DNA of 64,000 nt from Epichloe hybrida (Eukaryota; Ascomycota; Sordariomycetes; Hypocreales; Clavicipitaceae): assembly GCA_019022495.1 (NCBI GenBank), contig JAFEKR010000010.1:2039506-2103505 (forward strand), in the 5' to 3' direction. Each line of letters begins with the position of its first letter. The stretch's first letter is position 1. This document shows, piece after piece, positions 35,991 to 47,600 of the stretch. Under the pieces are notes generated by a model. That model was not told where the DNA came from and did not search any database. It worked only from the letters and a program-made list of their open reading frames with translations. The translations under genes were made by a program, and so were the position numbers.

Positions 35991-38279
35991 GTTCAAAAAA
36001 CTACAAAAACTACCAAAAGGAACATGACGAGATGGAGGCCTTCTTGCTCAGCAAATGCGCTGCCAATCTCTGGCATCACGGTTCCTATAAAGCCACATGT
36101 CCGCGTCCCATTCTCGTCGGAAAGCTCCACCTGCAACGCATGGAAGACATACAGAGGATGCCGCTGGAGCCAAGGGAAGAAGAGCATCTGAGAGTAAGGA
36201 AGCAATGTCAAGTACAAATCCCTCTGAGAGCTAATTCTGTCGTCGTACCGCACAGTGGCTCGAAACAGTCCAGTCCATCCATCTGCCATGTCGAATTTAT
36301 CCAGCACGAACCAGGCGACAGATCAGCATTCAGCTTTCCAGGGCCGAGCTGTAGCGTCCTGGGCCGGCCGTTTGCCTACTGCCCGACCCAGAGAGCAAGA
36401 TGGGATACAAGCTACTCTGTGCCGTAGCACAGCCTGGTCCAGGCGACGGGTCTGCAAAAGCAGGAGCATCATGGATGACTATTACTACCCCGGACGGCGA
36501 AGGCGTCGAGCAAGTTTTCCAAGTCTGTCTTGAGCTGCACCAGCGAGAATTGGCCCGCCATGTCCCCCGAGATGCTGCGCGAGGTCAGTCTTCGCTTCTT
36601 CAACGACCTGTGCACCATTTTCCTGGTTCACGACAGGCGGATGTTCACGACAGGCGGATGCTCGGTGTCGTCAAGCAGAAGCTCCCCCGTCTCGTTGTGG
36701 GGTGGCCATGTTTTGCCACGTTGTCAAAGCCGTCATTGAGGCACGATGGGGTCTCTTTATTGCCAGCTATCTATCCTTGGCCGGGGAACGTTGGCCGGCG
36801 GGTATATCCAGCAGTGGTTCGCGTCCCGAGGTAAGACTCTCCCTATCCATCAGAGCTCTAGAAGCTGGTGGATCAAGAGCAACAAGCCAGTCAAGGCACG
36901 AACCAAGAAACAACAAGAAAGTGTCGTAGTGCGGTTTCGACGCCAAACTCCCTTCCCCAGGCCTCGGCGGCGACCTAGACACCCTGTGCGTGCGAACATG
37001 GCCCATTTTTCCTCCAACTGACGAAGCTGGTGTTCCCTGGGTTCGGCCCATCCTCACCGATCCCGACTCATTTAGGTAAGTATCCTCGACGAAGTGCGTC
37101 TGTTTGTATGAGGGAACAAGAGGAGAACAACAAGGCTGTGTCCAGTCTCACACTCTTGCCTGGATTCACCCGCAGCTGAATTGTGCAATGCCGTTATAAA
37201 GAGTTGAAACTATGCAGGTGTCGCTCTGGCGAATTGTGAACTCGGTACTCTGCCGAAATCCTGGCAGGAGGCTATTCGTTGATTGATGAACCGTGCATAC
37301 TCGCGTCATCGTCTCCCTAGCCCTCAAACCACCATGTCTGTCTGCCATGGGACTCGTGACGTTGATGCTTGCTTAAAGTGCATTTGATTTCGGGCCAAGT
37401 TTCTTGCTCCAGGATCATGCGGTATGTCGATCAGTTCATGTATATATTTGGAACGAGCTGAAGATGAGGTCTTTGCGAAAAAATCCGGAACCGCGAATGC
37501 AAAAAGTTTTTTTGTTGTTGCACGCAACTTGTCTACGACTTGATGATGAGGCATTCTGCAGCTCCAACACACCCTGTACCACCGGCAGCGACACGTGTCT
37601 CGCGAGGGCAATTGCAAGCAGAGGCCGGACTCATCAGTCGATGGGAAACGGCCACACAACGAACGGTCCACCGATTTGTTCTCCCATGACATTCACGACC
37701 ACATATGTCGACATCCGTCTCGTTCCAGTCGTGCACGCCCCTCCCTCCTCGGTCAGACCTGAGTCCCCATGCTACTAGTACGGAGTACCTGAATGTATAT
37801 AAAAATCGACGTCGAACCACTTTTCCTCTTTTTTTCAAAGGAGAGGTCTCTCATCGCCCAATCCCCCCTTCTTAAAACTTTCATTCTTACTCCGTACAGA
37901 AGTCTAATCCGTAACTCTTGCCCCCAATCCATCATCATCATCATCATCATCATGAAGCCCGCCTAGAACATCGACATTAAACACCCCGGCCAGGCTCGAC
38001 CCTCGATCGAGAGACGTATTCCCATGACCGTTCAAACCCCTGTGTGGCCCCGAGCTCCCTCTTACCCGAGCAGCTCAGTCGATCCATATCTCAAATGTCC
38101 AAGAACCAACGGGGTCGTCCGATCAGACAAACGGCACCAAACTCCAGGAAATCTCCCTCGTGCTAAGCATTCTCCCCTTGTCCCAAACGATCGTGCCCCA
38201 ATGCTTATGAAACACCATACCATGAATGAACCCATTATGCACTTAAGCCTCAGCCACTTAAAATGTATAGTATTATTTT
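35991..38279. other. Stretch with unassigned open frames
   Basis: Several overlapping frames occur on both strands at 35990-37060. For example, the minus strand at 35993-36307 has one hydrophobic C-terminal segment, and the plus strand at 36400-36834 starts MGYKLLCAVAQPG. None shows a known domain or a clean exon chain. A 17-bp tandem duplication (TTCACGACAGGCGGATG twice) lies at about 36628-36661. An ATC trinucleotide run lies at 37930-37951. A hypothetical gene on either strand cannot be excluded. Confidence 0.4.
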
Positions 38280-39173
38280 CTAGTTGATTCCCGTCAATTG
38301 CTGAAGGCCTTGAAGAGCCATGCCGGTGAGCTGTCGTTTCAGAATCGGGCGCTTGAAGCATGATAGGTACGAGGCAGATCCCAAGCTCATCTCGTGGTCG
38401 TGGGAAGCCTTGATCTCCGCGAGTTCGTCACTGACGGCAGGATGATCTGCGGGAAGTCGACGAAGCATGCCCAAAGCCTTGGCTGCCTTTTCTCCCTGGC
38501 CCGACTTGATCAGATACCGGGGTGTTTCAGGAAGGATGATCATGCCGATGAAGAGGATGAGGGACCACGCGAACTGGACGGCAATGGGGATGCGGTAGCT
38601 GCCAGAGTCGTTTCGATCTTTGCTGGAGTTGTTGACAACGGCTGCAAGCAGCAGACCAACGGTGATGGAGAACTGGTAAGCACCGACGATTGCGCCACGA
38701 ATCCACTTGGGTGCAGTTTCGGACTGATATAGAGGAATCAGAGCCGAGATCAAACCGACACCGAGACCAGCGAAGAAGCGGCCGGCCAGGAACATGGGAA
38801 TGGCAGTGGACGCGGTTTGCAGGATGACCCCCAGGTTGAAGACCCAGCATGAGATGATGAGAGCCAGACGCCGGCCAATGTGGTCGCTCATGAGTGGCGA
38901 TAACAAGGCACCGAAGAATGTACCGGCAGACAAGATTGATACAATGGCAGATTCCTGGTCAGTGGTAACGTCGAGGTGGTTTTGGGGGTTTCGGTATCCG
39001 GTGCTGAAAGTGTCCTGCCAGTACGGCATGGCCAGAATGCCACTGATTGTGCCGGTATCATAGCCAAACAGAACGCCACCAAAGGCAACGAAGAAGCCAA
39101 CAACGATGCCAGGCCAAGATTTGCCCGCCTCGCCAGGAGGCTTGGACAGAGACACCTTTCTAATGACACTCAT
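38280..39173 (-). pseudogene. MFS hexose transporter, N-terminal half only
   Basis: Members of this family move sugars with protons across the plasma membrane. A single open exon gives 297 aa where full-length proteins have about 520-560. Visible sugar-porter signatures are FGYDTGTISGILAMPYW (helix 1), DHIGRRLALI after helix 2, GRFFAGLGVGLISALIPLYQ with PLYQSE, and PETPRYL before the central loop. The protein ends at ALQGLQQLTGIN followed directly by TAG. In intact members this motif starts helix 7, so helices 7-12 are missing. No GT donor is available at that point, and no downstream sequence to 37950 continues the family. It is therefore a truncated gene, unless the other half has been moved elsewhere. 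Confidence 0.8.
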
Positions 39174-40332
39174 GACTGCTTTACCTCAAAATCGTTCCTG
39201 AGGATGAATGAAGTGTCAGTAAGTAGGGGGTTGAGTAACTGAATGTGTCATAAAACATGGGCAAGACGGCTGGGTAAGTGATGCGGGGGAGGGGATGGGA
39301 TGGGACCAACTTATACATTGCAGTCACGTCCGTCAGTCATCATCCTTCCCCCAACAAGGTTGGACCCCTCTTGAGTCTGTCTGGTGACATGTAGTTCTGT
39401 GAGTGGGGGAGTAAACAGAGCTAATAATGAAGCAGCCATCGTTACAACCAATACCACACCCCTACTGCATTTCCCCATGGGCCTTCCATGGACTTGGGGA
39501 AGACGAGGATTGCGTGTGGGATTCGGCCTGGGGGCCCCCGGCCACCTCGGGACTGTGTGCTAGTGGTGGGTAGGCAACAAGTAGGGATGGTGTGTGCGCA
39601 TCGAGGAAGTTTTGGAAGTGGAGAGAGATGGTGTTGTGCACGGTGGTTTGACCAAAATGTTGGCTTTGCCACTTACTTGTTTTGTCGTGTTTCCTGCAAG
39701 CAAGACCAACAAGTCCGTGTCAAAAGAATTGTCGGATTGGCGCGGGCTGACCGAGTTGATGGCTTCAGCAAGATGAACTTTTCCCGGCGCAATAATCAAT
39801 GTTTGACCAAAGATTCACGGGTTGAGCGGTCGACCATAAATCGCAACGACTCGACAAGAATCTGCAGCGGACCAACCGTCAATGCAAGCCCCGTTACGTG
39901 ACCACCAGGAAGGCCCGAAGAAGAGCAAGGATCATTACTCTGTGGCCCGTACTCCGTACAAATAAAGAACAAGTATTAAGTGTTTAGCCGACGAGAGAGG
40001 CAACGATGCCTTGGGCTCGTTCAAATTGACAGATGTCGTGACGTTGACATAGGTTTAAATTATTATGGTGCCGGTATTCTTAGGAGCAAAGAGAGTTTAA
40101 ACTGTCTTCTCTCGCGCTAGGTGAGATAAAGGTCTCAAAAAAGACGTGCAAATGGTCTGCTTCGTGACGGTCAAAGGCGAGGGGACGGAGATGCCAAAGT
40201 GGACATGGCCGATAATATTGGCATGGACGTGGAGGACATTGGGGAGGGGCGACACAGGGATAATGGCCCACTGCTTTCTTCCAGAAAAGCAACGAACGCC
40301 ATGCACTCCGTATTATTGTCGTCATCGTCGCC

Positions 40333-40385
40333 GTCGTTGTTGTTGTTGTTGTTGTTGTTGCTGTTGCTGTTGCTGTTGTTGCCGC
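40333..40385. repeat. GTT/GCT trinucleotide microsatellite
   Basis: About 17 GTT or GCT triplets in a row. On the minus strand it would read as poly-Gln or poly-Asn inside short open frames that show no other coding evidence. Confidence 0.8.
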
Positions 40386-40949
40386 AGCTGGTCCAAGCGG
40401 GCCAGTCGCACCATGCCATGCTCATGCGTTGTGCATCCGTCCTCGTACTGGGGGAAATTCGACAAATTCCATCCCTCGACGGAATTGGCGTGGGCTTTCA
40501 CGTATGCGTCCTGCTGCATTTGCGGCGTCGTCGGGAAGTCTTGGTCCGCTGACAGGCACCGCGGCGCATGATCAAAATGGCTCAAGCCGTCAGACGTCAG
40601 CCGTCAACCGTCGACGATGACAACTCGTTTGACGTACGGGCTATTACACGGCGCTTTTGAGAACCCCCCGTAGCTTTGGTCGATGAGGCTGACGATTCTT
40701 GTTGTTTTGGGCGATGTGGCGGGGGGCGGGGGCCAGGGGGCCAGGGGGCGGGGAGACGGCTGAGAGACGGCTGAGAGACGGTTGTTGCATTGGCGATGGC
40801 CCCCCGCAAACAATGCAAATCGCTTGAATCATCATCAGACGAGAAGGAGAAGGGAACAATTGTACATGTAGAAACCTGCGCAGGGGTTTGACACGAAGAC
40901 CTGCTGCACTCCAAGCCTCGTGTCTGGCATTCCGCATGTACGGAGTACT

Positions 40950-41012
40950 ATGTAATCCGTATGTACGGACGTAATTCGCATGTAATCCGCGTGTAATCCG
41001 CGTGTAATCCGT
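40950..41012. repeat. 11-bp tandem repeat (GTGTAATCCGC type)
   Basis: Variants of GTGTAATCCGC are repeated about four times, interleaved with ATGTACGGAC. The repeat sits beside a TACGGAGTAC palindrome at 40939. Confidence 0.65.
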
Positions 41013-42297
41013 ACGCAACTTGGCAACGGCTTGTACATACGCGGCCCGAAAAAGGCCCGGTCTGCGTCACCTGCCACGTCAATTCGGGGGCGTTTTCTTC
41101 GCATGCTTTGCCTTTGTCGTCTTGCAGCTCAGCAACACTTGCATTTGCGAAATTTGCGAAATTCCGCAATTTCTTTCGTTTCCGAACAACCGCGGCGCGG
41201 CGCATTATGGCATTGCGGCACAGCAGCTGCATCGAGTCAAGCTCAAACGTTCTCGTTCTTGTCGACTTGTGCTAACAACCCCCGTGCCCGCCCCCCTTGC
41301 ACCAGATTTCCTGGGCGCAACTCTGGGCCATCAAAGACCTCTGCCGCGCCGCCGTGTGCAGCCGCTTGCCGCGTGCTAATACATAAGCTTGTTCTTGATT
41401 GCTTTTATTAGCCGTCATGAGAAGCCGCAGGCTGCCGACAGGGTCATCTGCGTACATTGAGGTCACGAGCCTTCTTGATCCACCAGGTCATATCACTGTA
41501 ATTCGCCTATAATGTCAGGGTGCAGTGGAAACGACGCCTATTAAGGCAGTTCAGCCGGAAGCAGGGAATCGAGACCGGGTATTACATACCCAACAGAAAT
41601 ATGTACGGAGTACGACCGGGCCACCAACCCGTCGGCTCGGGGTCCCGTCGAAGCCTTGGGCACAGAGACACAGGGCTGTAAAATGAGGCTTTTTTCTTTT
41701 TTTTTTGCGCTGCTTTGTTTCTAGAACCTTGGAGCAAGCAGAGATCGTCAACTCCCTCAATTCTCAAGCTTCTGCCACCTCAATTCCCTGTGATTGAATG
41801 ACTGGATAGGATCACTTCCACTTCGGTCTAATTCCAGGGTCCCCTGTTCGCATAAGACCGCAAGTATATTCAGGCTATTCGTTGGTAATGTTTGTTATTT
41901 GGCCCCCATATCACAAACAAGGAAAGAGAGGTGTTCATGCGAAACGGACCGGATTCCGTAACTTTTCATGTGTGCAAATTCGTTGACAAGAGTTTTTCGT
42001 AGAGTGGAATACACCCTTGGTTCAGTTCTGAAAGCGGAGAGCCAAAACCCAGAGACGAGACGCCTGTACGGACTAGTCCGCACGTAATACGGAGTACTCC
42101 GCAGAGACTGTACATGTATGTACATACATGCATGTCGGACCGACGCTACCGAATCCAGTCCATTTAACCGCTGCCGCTGCCGCCACCCTACAGTACATAA
42201 TGACCGTTGGGGGAAGCGGGATCGCTTCTTGTGTTCGGTTTGATTGCGGGGACCATGTGCATGAACAAGCATAGTGAGATGCATATCAGGCCAATTT

Positions 42298-42516
42298 CAG
42301 TCTACCCCTGTTTGATTTTACACGAGTAAACCAGGGGTAGCAGGCCAATCACATGCGAAACCGAGGATGAGCGTAGCACTAAGCGGGGTGGGAAATGTTA
42401 CGTGTATTTTACATACTCAAACTAATTGTCCACCCATAACACCAATAAGACCTTACATATAGTGACCGCCCCGCGTGGGGCTTGTAGGCGTGTAAAATCA
42501 AACCGGGGGTGGACTG
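42298..42516. mobile_element. Foldback (MITE-like) element with TIRs of about 29 bp
   Basis: The left end CAGTCTACCCCTGTTTGATT continues TTACACG. The right end, reverse-complemented, reads CAGTCCACCCCCGGTTTGAT and then TTTACACG. The left end is also the left arm of a tight hairpin (42301-42340, CTACCCCTG/CAGGGGTAG) that is bracketed by AGGCCAAT at 42288-42295 and 42342-42349. It contains no coding sequence. Confidence 0.6.
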
Positions 42517-42849
42517 TACAAATTCCTTGCTTGCTTACTAGGTATGAATAGCGTTAAATGTATATCCTCTGCGGTTATATAGAATAGCCGTAGATTAGGG
42601 AATAACGTAATGAAGGGGATTTAAAAGAGCCTTATTGCGTCATATTGCGTTGCGTTATTGCGTTATTGCGTTGCGCTATGAGGCCTTACGCGATATGCGC
42701 ATTTAGTGACCCGTTTGTCAGGCATGCATAATTCCCAGTGTGGCAGGTGACCTGCAGGGGGTCTTCTCGTACCCGACCCACCTAGCTAGATTCTAGAGGC
42801 TTCTTTCGCTGCCAGCATCGTCAGCAGCGAAATTGAACAACCTTCAGCA
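42517..42849. other. Short AT-leaning patch with GCGTTATT repeats
   Basis: Variants of TTGCGTTATTGCG are repeated at about 42635-42680. No gene. Confidence 0.4.
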
Positions 42850-44341
42850 TCAAGTCCACGACACGGAGTAGCATAGCGCGAATACGATACATTCCTCCCC
42901 CTGACGAGAGACCTGTGGATCCGGCTCCAATTTCCCCTGCAAGACCTTGTACGGCCTCGCCGGATTGATGATAGAAGACCCCCCCCCCCCCGGCCAGAGC
43001 CGGAGCAATATTGCACACACCAAGATGGGCCAGAAGCCTGCCTTGAACGTGAACGCCACTATAGCTACTGATATGGCGCCTGCCAGCCCGCCAATGATGG
43101 CATCAACTATTTCGTCCACAAAAATGTGCGCTGGTCAATCCTCAGCCTTTGTTGACCATGAATCAAATCCAGAAGAAGCAGGAACGGGTCATAATAAACC
43201 AGCATGCGAGACCACAATACTCTTTGTTGTGTGACCAAATATCGTTGCTGATATGTTAGCCTAGCGACGGCTAGATCAAACGACAGACATTTAGAGCCGA
43301 TGAAGCTGGCAGACTATATGCACACGCAGCGCACGTTTCAGATTGGAGATTCGAAATGCGAGAGCTCCAGGATGGAATATCACGACTAAAATAATTTGTA
43401 GGGCACATATCGTGCTCCTCTCTCTCACATGAGAGATGCATTCCTGTGTCTTGGCTTTTCCGACTGCAACGCCATCCAGCCAGAGTGCCAGCAGACTGGG
43501 TGATGGACTGGGTGATGCATGCCGATCGTCGAAAGTCGCCTGGTTGAGTAAGCATCAGGGGGTCGGGCAACAGTCGACGGAGACAAAAGCTCTGCAGGCC
43601 TGGAAGTCGAACCGATGTCTCGCTAAAGCAAAACGCCATTCTCTGGAAGATGATTTGACACCGTCCCTCAACAATAATTTCACGAGAGAGGAACAGAGTC
43701 GGAGTCAGATGTAAACACAACAATGACGAGGAATGAATCATCTTACAAGGGTGGATCCCAGCACAAAGATTAGCGGTGTCTTGTCTTGACTGGACGATAA
43801 CCCAGTTGCCTTCGACAGCCCGGGGGAGGAGCCAAGTCCTTTGCACTTGTATGAGGTCGAAATGAACTCGGCCGATCCATGATGTTATCGAAATCCGCAC
43901 TGCCGGCTGAGAAGAGTTTTGAGGCCCATTTGAAGTCAACAAAACATACTCATACTCGAGATTCCGCGCAAACAGCCCGGCCAACAGCTCAATCGACGAG
44001 CCATCCTTCTCACAGTAAGGCCTCTCCTCTTATCTATCTGTTTCCCATCGGGCCTTTTCGTGCAGGCAGGTCGTGTCTCCTCAAATGTCTGTGAAGCACA
44101 CATTGGGGACAAGTCTCTGGTAGTAAGGAATTAATAATAATCTCCAGCGGAGCGGGATCTGAACGCCCAGTCTGGCAGTGGTGAGAGAAGTTAGAACCCA
44201 CATGGCGTAGAAGGGGTCGAAGCGGGAGGTGCCGGAGCCGGAGATATCTAAACTCCAGCTTATGGTGCAATTGGCGATGACAGCTCGATGGACCTTAGCG
44301 CAGGACCTAACCTTGTCGCCGTCATCATGGGCTCGGGTCAC
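42850..44341 (-). other. Possible multi-exon hypothetical gene
   Basis: Three open stretches look protein-like but could not be joined into one model. 44341-44081 starts with an ATG and reads ISWSLDISGSGTSRFDPFYA. 44020-43752 contains VQRTWLLPRAVEGNWVIVQS and ends at a GTAAGA donor. 43130-42850 starts behind a CAG acceptor and contains the hydrophobic AIIGGLAGAISVAIVAF segment. No family is recognised. It could be a degenerate gene or several chance frames upstream of the ABC transporter. Confidence 0.25.
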
Positions 44342-44621
44342 GAATTTTGTTGACCTTTGCCTGTGCGGTGGCCCTTTGAACCTATTAAGACTGGAAGTTT
44401 GATCAATCGCGACCCGTTGCCTTTATCGTTCTGCGCCCATCTCTGTCATTTGTCAATCACACGCAAAGGAGCCTACTTTGCGAGAAGCTCAATGCCTGAT
44501 CGATTCCTACGTTGACGCCTCCGATCGACCAAAAAGTCGCATCATTAAGAAATCATCTACAAGAACGCGCCCCCCCCCCCCCCCCGCGGTAGTCTTGGCC
44601 GAGGAGTCGAGGACTCGCAAC

Positions 44622-47600
44622 ATGACGGACCAAGCACATGGGCAGGCCAAGTCCAGCCCATCACCAACTCGAGACGGAACGGTGCCGAATTCATCCCCCA
44701 ATGCAAACGAAAATCTGACACAAGATACCTCCAACGATGGCTACTGGGGAGATACCTACGTCGATGGACCAGTCAGTCAACATGCCGCACGCCAGGACTT
44801 TCGAGATCTACAACGCGAATTGACCCGAAGAAGCACCACTGCATCGGCAGCTCACAAAACGGAATCCAGAGGCAGTTTCATTAGCAGGATATTTTCGGGT
44901 CGAGGCGCTGCCCCTGATGCCGAGAAGGAAGCTTCTGCAGCTGATGCGGACAGTGAGACTACCGCGCACGCCGAGGGTTTCGAACTAGAACAATTCATCC
45001 GAGAAGGCCATCTGGAGAAGCGCAGTCCAGAAAACGGCGAGTCAACCAAGAAGGTCGGGGTGCTCTTCAAGAACTTGACGGTCAAAGGTGTCGGTGCAAG
45101 CGCCGTCTCCGTACGAACACTTCCACAAGCCATTGCGGGCACTTTTGGTCCTGATCTTTACAGCCATCTCTGCAGCTGGATTCCTTGCCTCAATTTCCGC
45201 AGAGCCAGAGAGCCTTGCAGGAACTTGATACAAAATTTCACGGGCGTGGTCCGACCAGGAGAGATGATGCTCGTTCTAGGCAGACCAGGTTCCGGCTGTA
45301 GCACGTTTCTCAAAGTCATTGCCAATAACCGTGCATCTTTCCGAGCCGTGGAAGGAGACGTCGTATACGGAGGCATTCCTTCAACCAAAATGGACAAACG
45401 GTTCCGCGGCGAGGCTGTCTACAATGCCGAAGATGACCAGCATATGCCCAGTCTGACAGTCGGCCAGACCCTGACGTTTTCCCTCTGGACCAAAACCAAG
45501 AAGAACGAACGTGGCAATATTCAACTGATTGTCGATTCGTTTTTGAAGATGTTTGCCATGTCTCACACCAAAGACACTCTTGTCGGCGATGCTTACACCC
45601 GGGGCGTCTCCGGTGGTGAGAGGAAGCGCGTTAGTATTGCCGAGACACTGGCGACGAAGAGCAGTGTCACTTGCTGGGACAACTCAACCCGAGGCCTGGA
45701 TGCGTCGACGGCATTCAACTACGCCAAATCGCTTCGCATAATGACCGATGTGTCCGACCGCACAACCCTGACAACACTGTATCAAGCCGGCCAGGGTATC
45801 TACGACTTGATGGACAAGGTCCTCGTCATTGACCAAGGACGAATGCTGTACCAAGGCCCCGCGAGCGAGGCTAAGCAGTATTTCGTCGACCTGGGATATT
45901 ACTGCCCCCCTCGACAGACCACGGCTGATTTCTTGACTTCACTGTGTGATGTGAATGCTCGCCAATTCAGACAAGGATGCGAGGACCGATGCCCCAAGAC
46001 CGCAGAGGAGCTGGAGAAGACCTTCTGCCAAAGCAGCGCCTACAAAATCGTCATGGATGACGTCAGTGGCTACGAGAAGCACATTGACGATACTGGCCAC
46101 GTAGATGCCCAGACTTTCGTTGACTCGGTCAGAGATGCGAAATCGCGAACCGTCATAAAGCAATCCGTTTATACGGTCAGCTTTTGGCAACAGATCTTGG
46201 CTTGCACGCGGAGAGAGTTCTGGCTCATCTGGGGAGACAAGACGTCCCTTTACACCAAGTTTTTCGTCATCATCAGCAACGGTCTTATTGTCGGTTCCCT
46301 GTTCTACAACACGCCTGACGACACTGGCGGTGCCTTTTTGCGTGGCGGCGTTGCCTTCTTCTCCATTCTTTTCCTGGGCTGGCTTCAGCTCTCCGAGTTG
46401 ATGAAGGCAGTGTCTGGGCGGGCAATCATCTCGCGGCATCACCAAGACTTTGCATTTTATCGACCCAGTGCAGTCAGTCTGGCACGAGTACTCGCCGATT
46501 TACCAATCCTCATCGTCGAAGTCATCATATTCGGTGTCATCATGTACTTTATGACGAGCCTCAGTCTATCCGCTGGGCGGTTTTTCATATATCTCCTCTT
46601 TGTCTATGTCACGACCATCTGCCTCACAGCTTTGTACCGAATGTTTGCCGCACTCTCATCGGGCGTCGACACGGCCGTGCGCTTTGCCGGCTGTGCGCTC
46701 AACCTCTTGATTGTGTACACTGGCTATACCATTGCGAAACCCGTCTTGCTCAATGATAAGATCTGGTTTGGTTGGTTGTATCATGTCAACCCAATCAGTT
46801 ATGCTTTCGAGGCGGTTCTGACGAACGAGTTCGGGGGACGAATCATGGACTGCGCACCAATGCAGTTGATTCCATCGGGCCCAGGTATCAGCTCTCAAAA
46901 CCAGGGATGCGCCATCGCTGGCTCTCGACCGGGTACCCCGGAGGTGGCGGGAGATGCCTACCTGTCGTCACAATTCGACTACAGCCGATCAAACCTGTGG
47001 CGAAACTTTGGCATTCTCATTGCCTTTACCGTGGGCTACATCGCTGTGACCGTACTGGCCACTGAAAAGCTCTCCTTCGTCGGCGGCGGCATGGGAGCGT
47101 TGGTTTTCAAGTCTTCCAAAAACCCAAAGCAGGCTGCCAAGGCCCAGAACAGGACTGACGAGGAGAATGGCAAATCTGACAACGCGACTGCGGGTGGTGA
47201 TGTTCAACGCCAAGGAACGCCAGATGAGGATGAGGTTTTGGGGACCTCGAACGGCAGCGGCCAGGTCTTCACGTGGGAGAACATCAGCTACACCGTCACC
47301 ACGTCAGCAGGGCCGAAGAAACTTCTCAACGACATCAACGGATATGCCAAGCCCGGCGTTCTTGTCGCTCTAATGGGCGCCAGCGGCGCTGGCAAGACGA
47401 CGCTGCTGAACACTCTCTCGCAGCGCCAGACCGCAGGCGTCGTCGAGGGCAACATGCTCGTCGACGGCAAGGCCCTGACGTCTGATTTTCAGCGGAGAAC
47501 CGGATTTGTAGAGCAGATGGATCTGCACGAGGAGACGGCCACCGTACATGAGTCGATCCTGTTCTCGGCGGAGCTTCGACAGAATCGAGATGTGCCCCGC

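Larger units (their letters stand above)
39174..42297. other. Long intergenic stretch
   Basis: No supported gene. It contains low-complexity arrays, listed separately, and a cluster of TACGGAGTAC-type palindromes near 39950, 40307, 40939, 41600 and 42090. Confidence 0.5.

Noticed and set aside
40322..40585. 87-codon minus-strand frame with a Gln run
   Set aside because: The run comes from a trinucleotide microsatellite, and no homologous family or exon partners are visible.
43271..43984. 237-codon minus-strand open frame as one gene
   Set aside because: It lacks an ATG. Only its first third looks protein-like, ending at a GTAAGA donor, so it is kept as a low-confidence hypothetical region.
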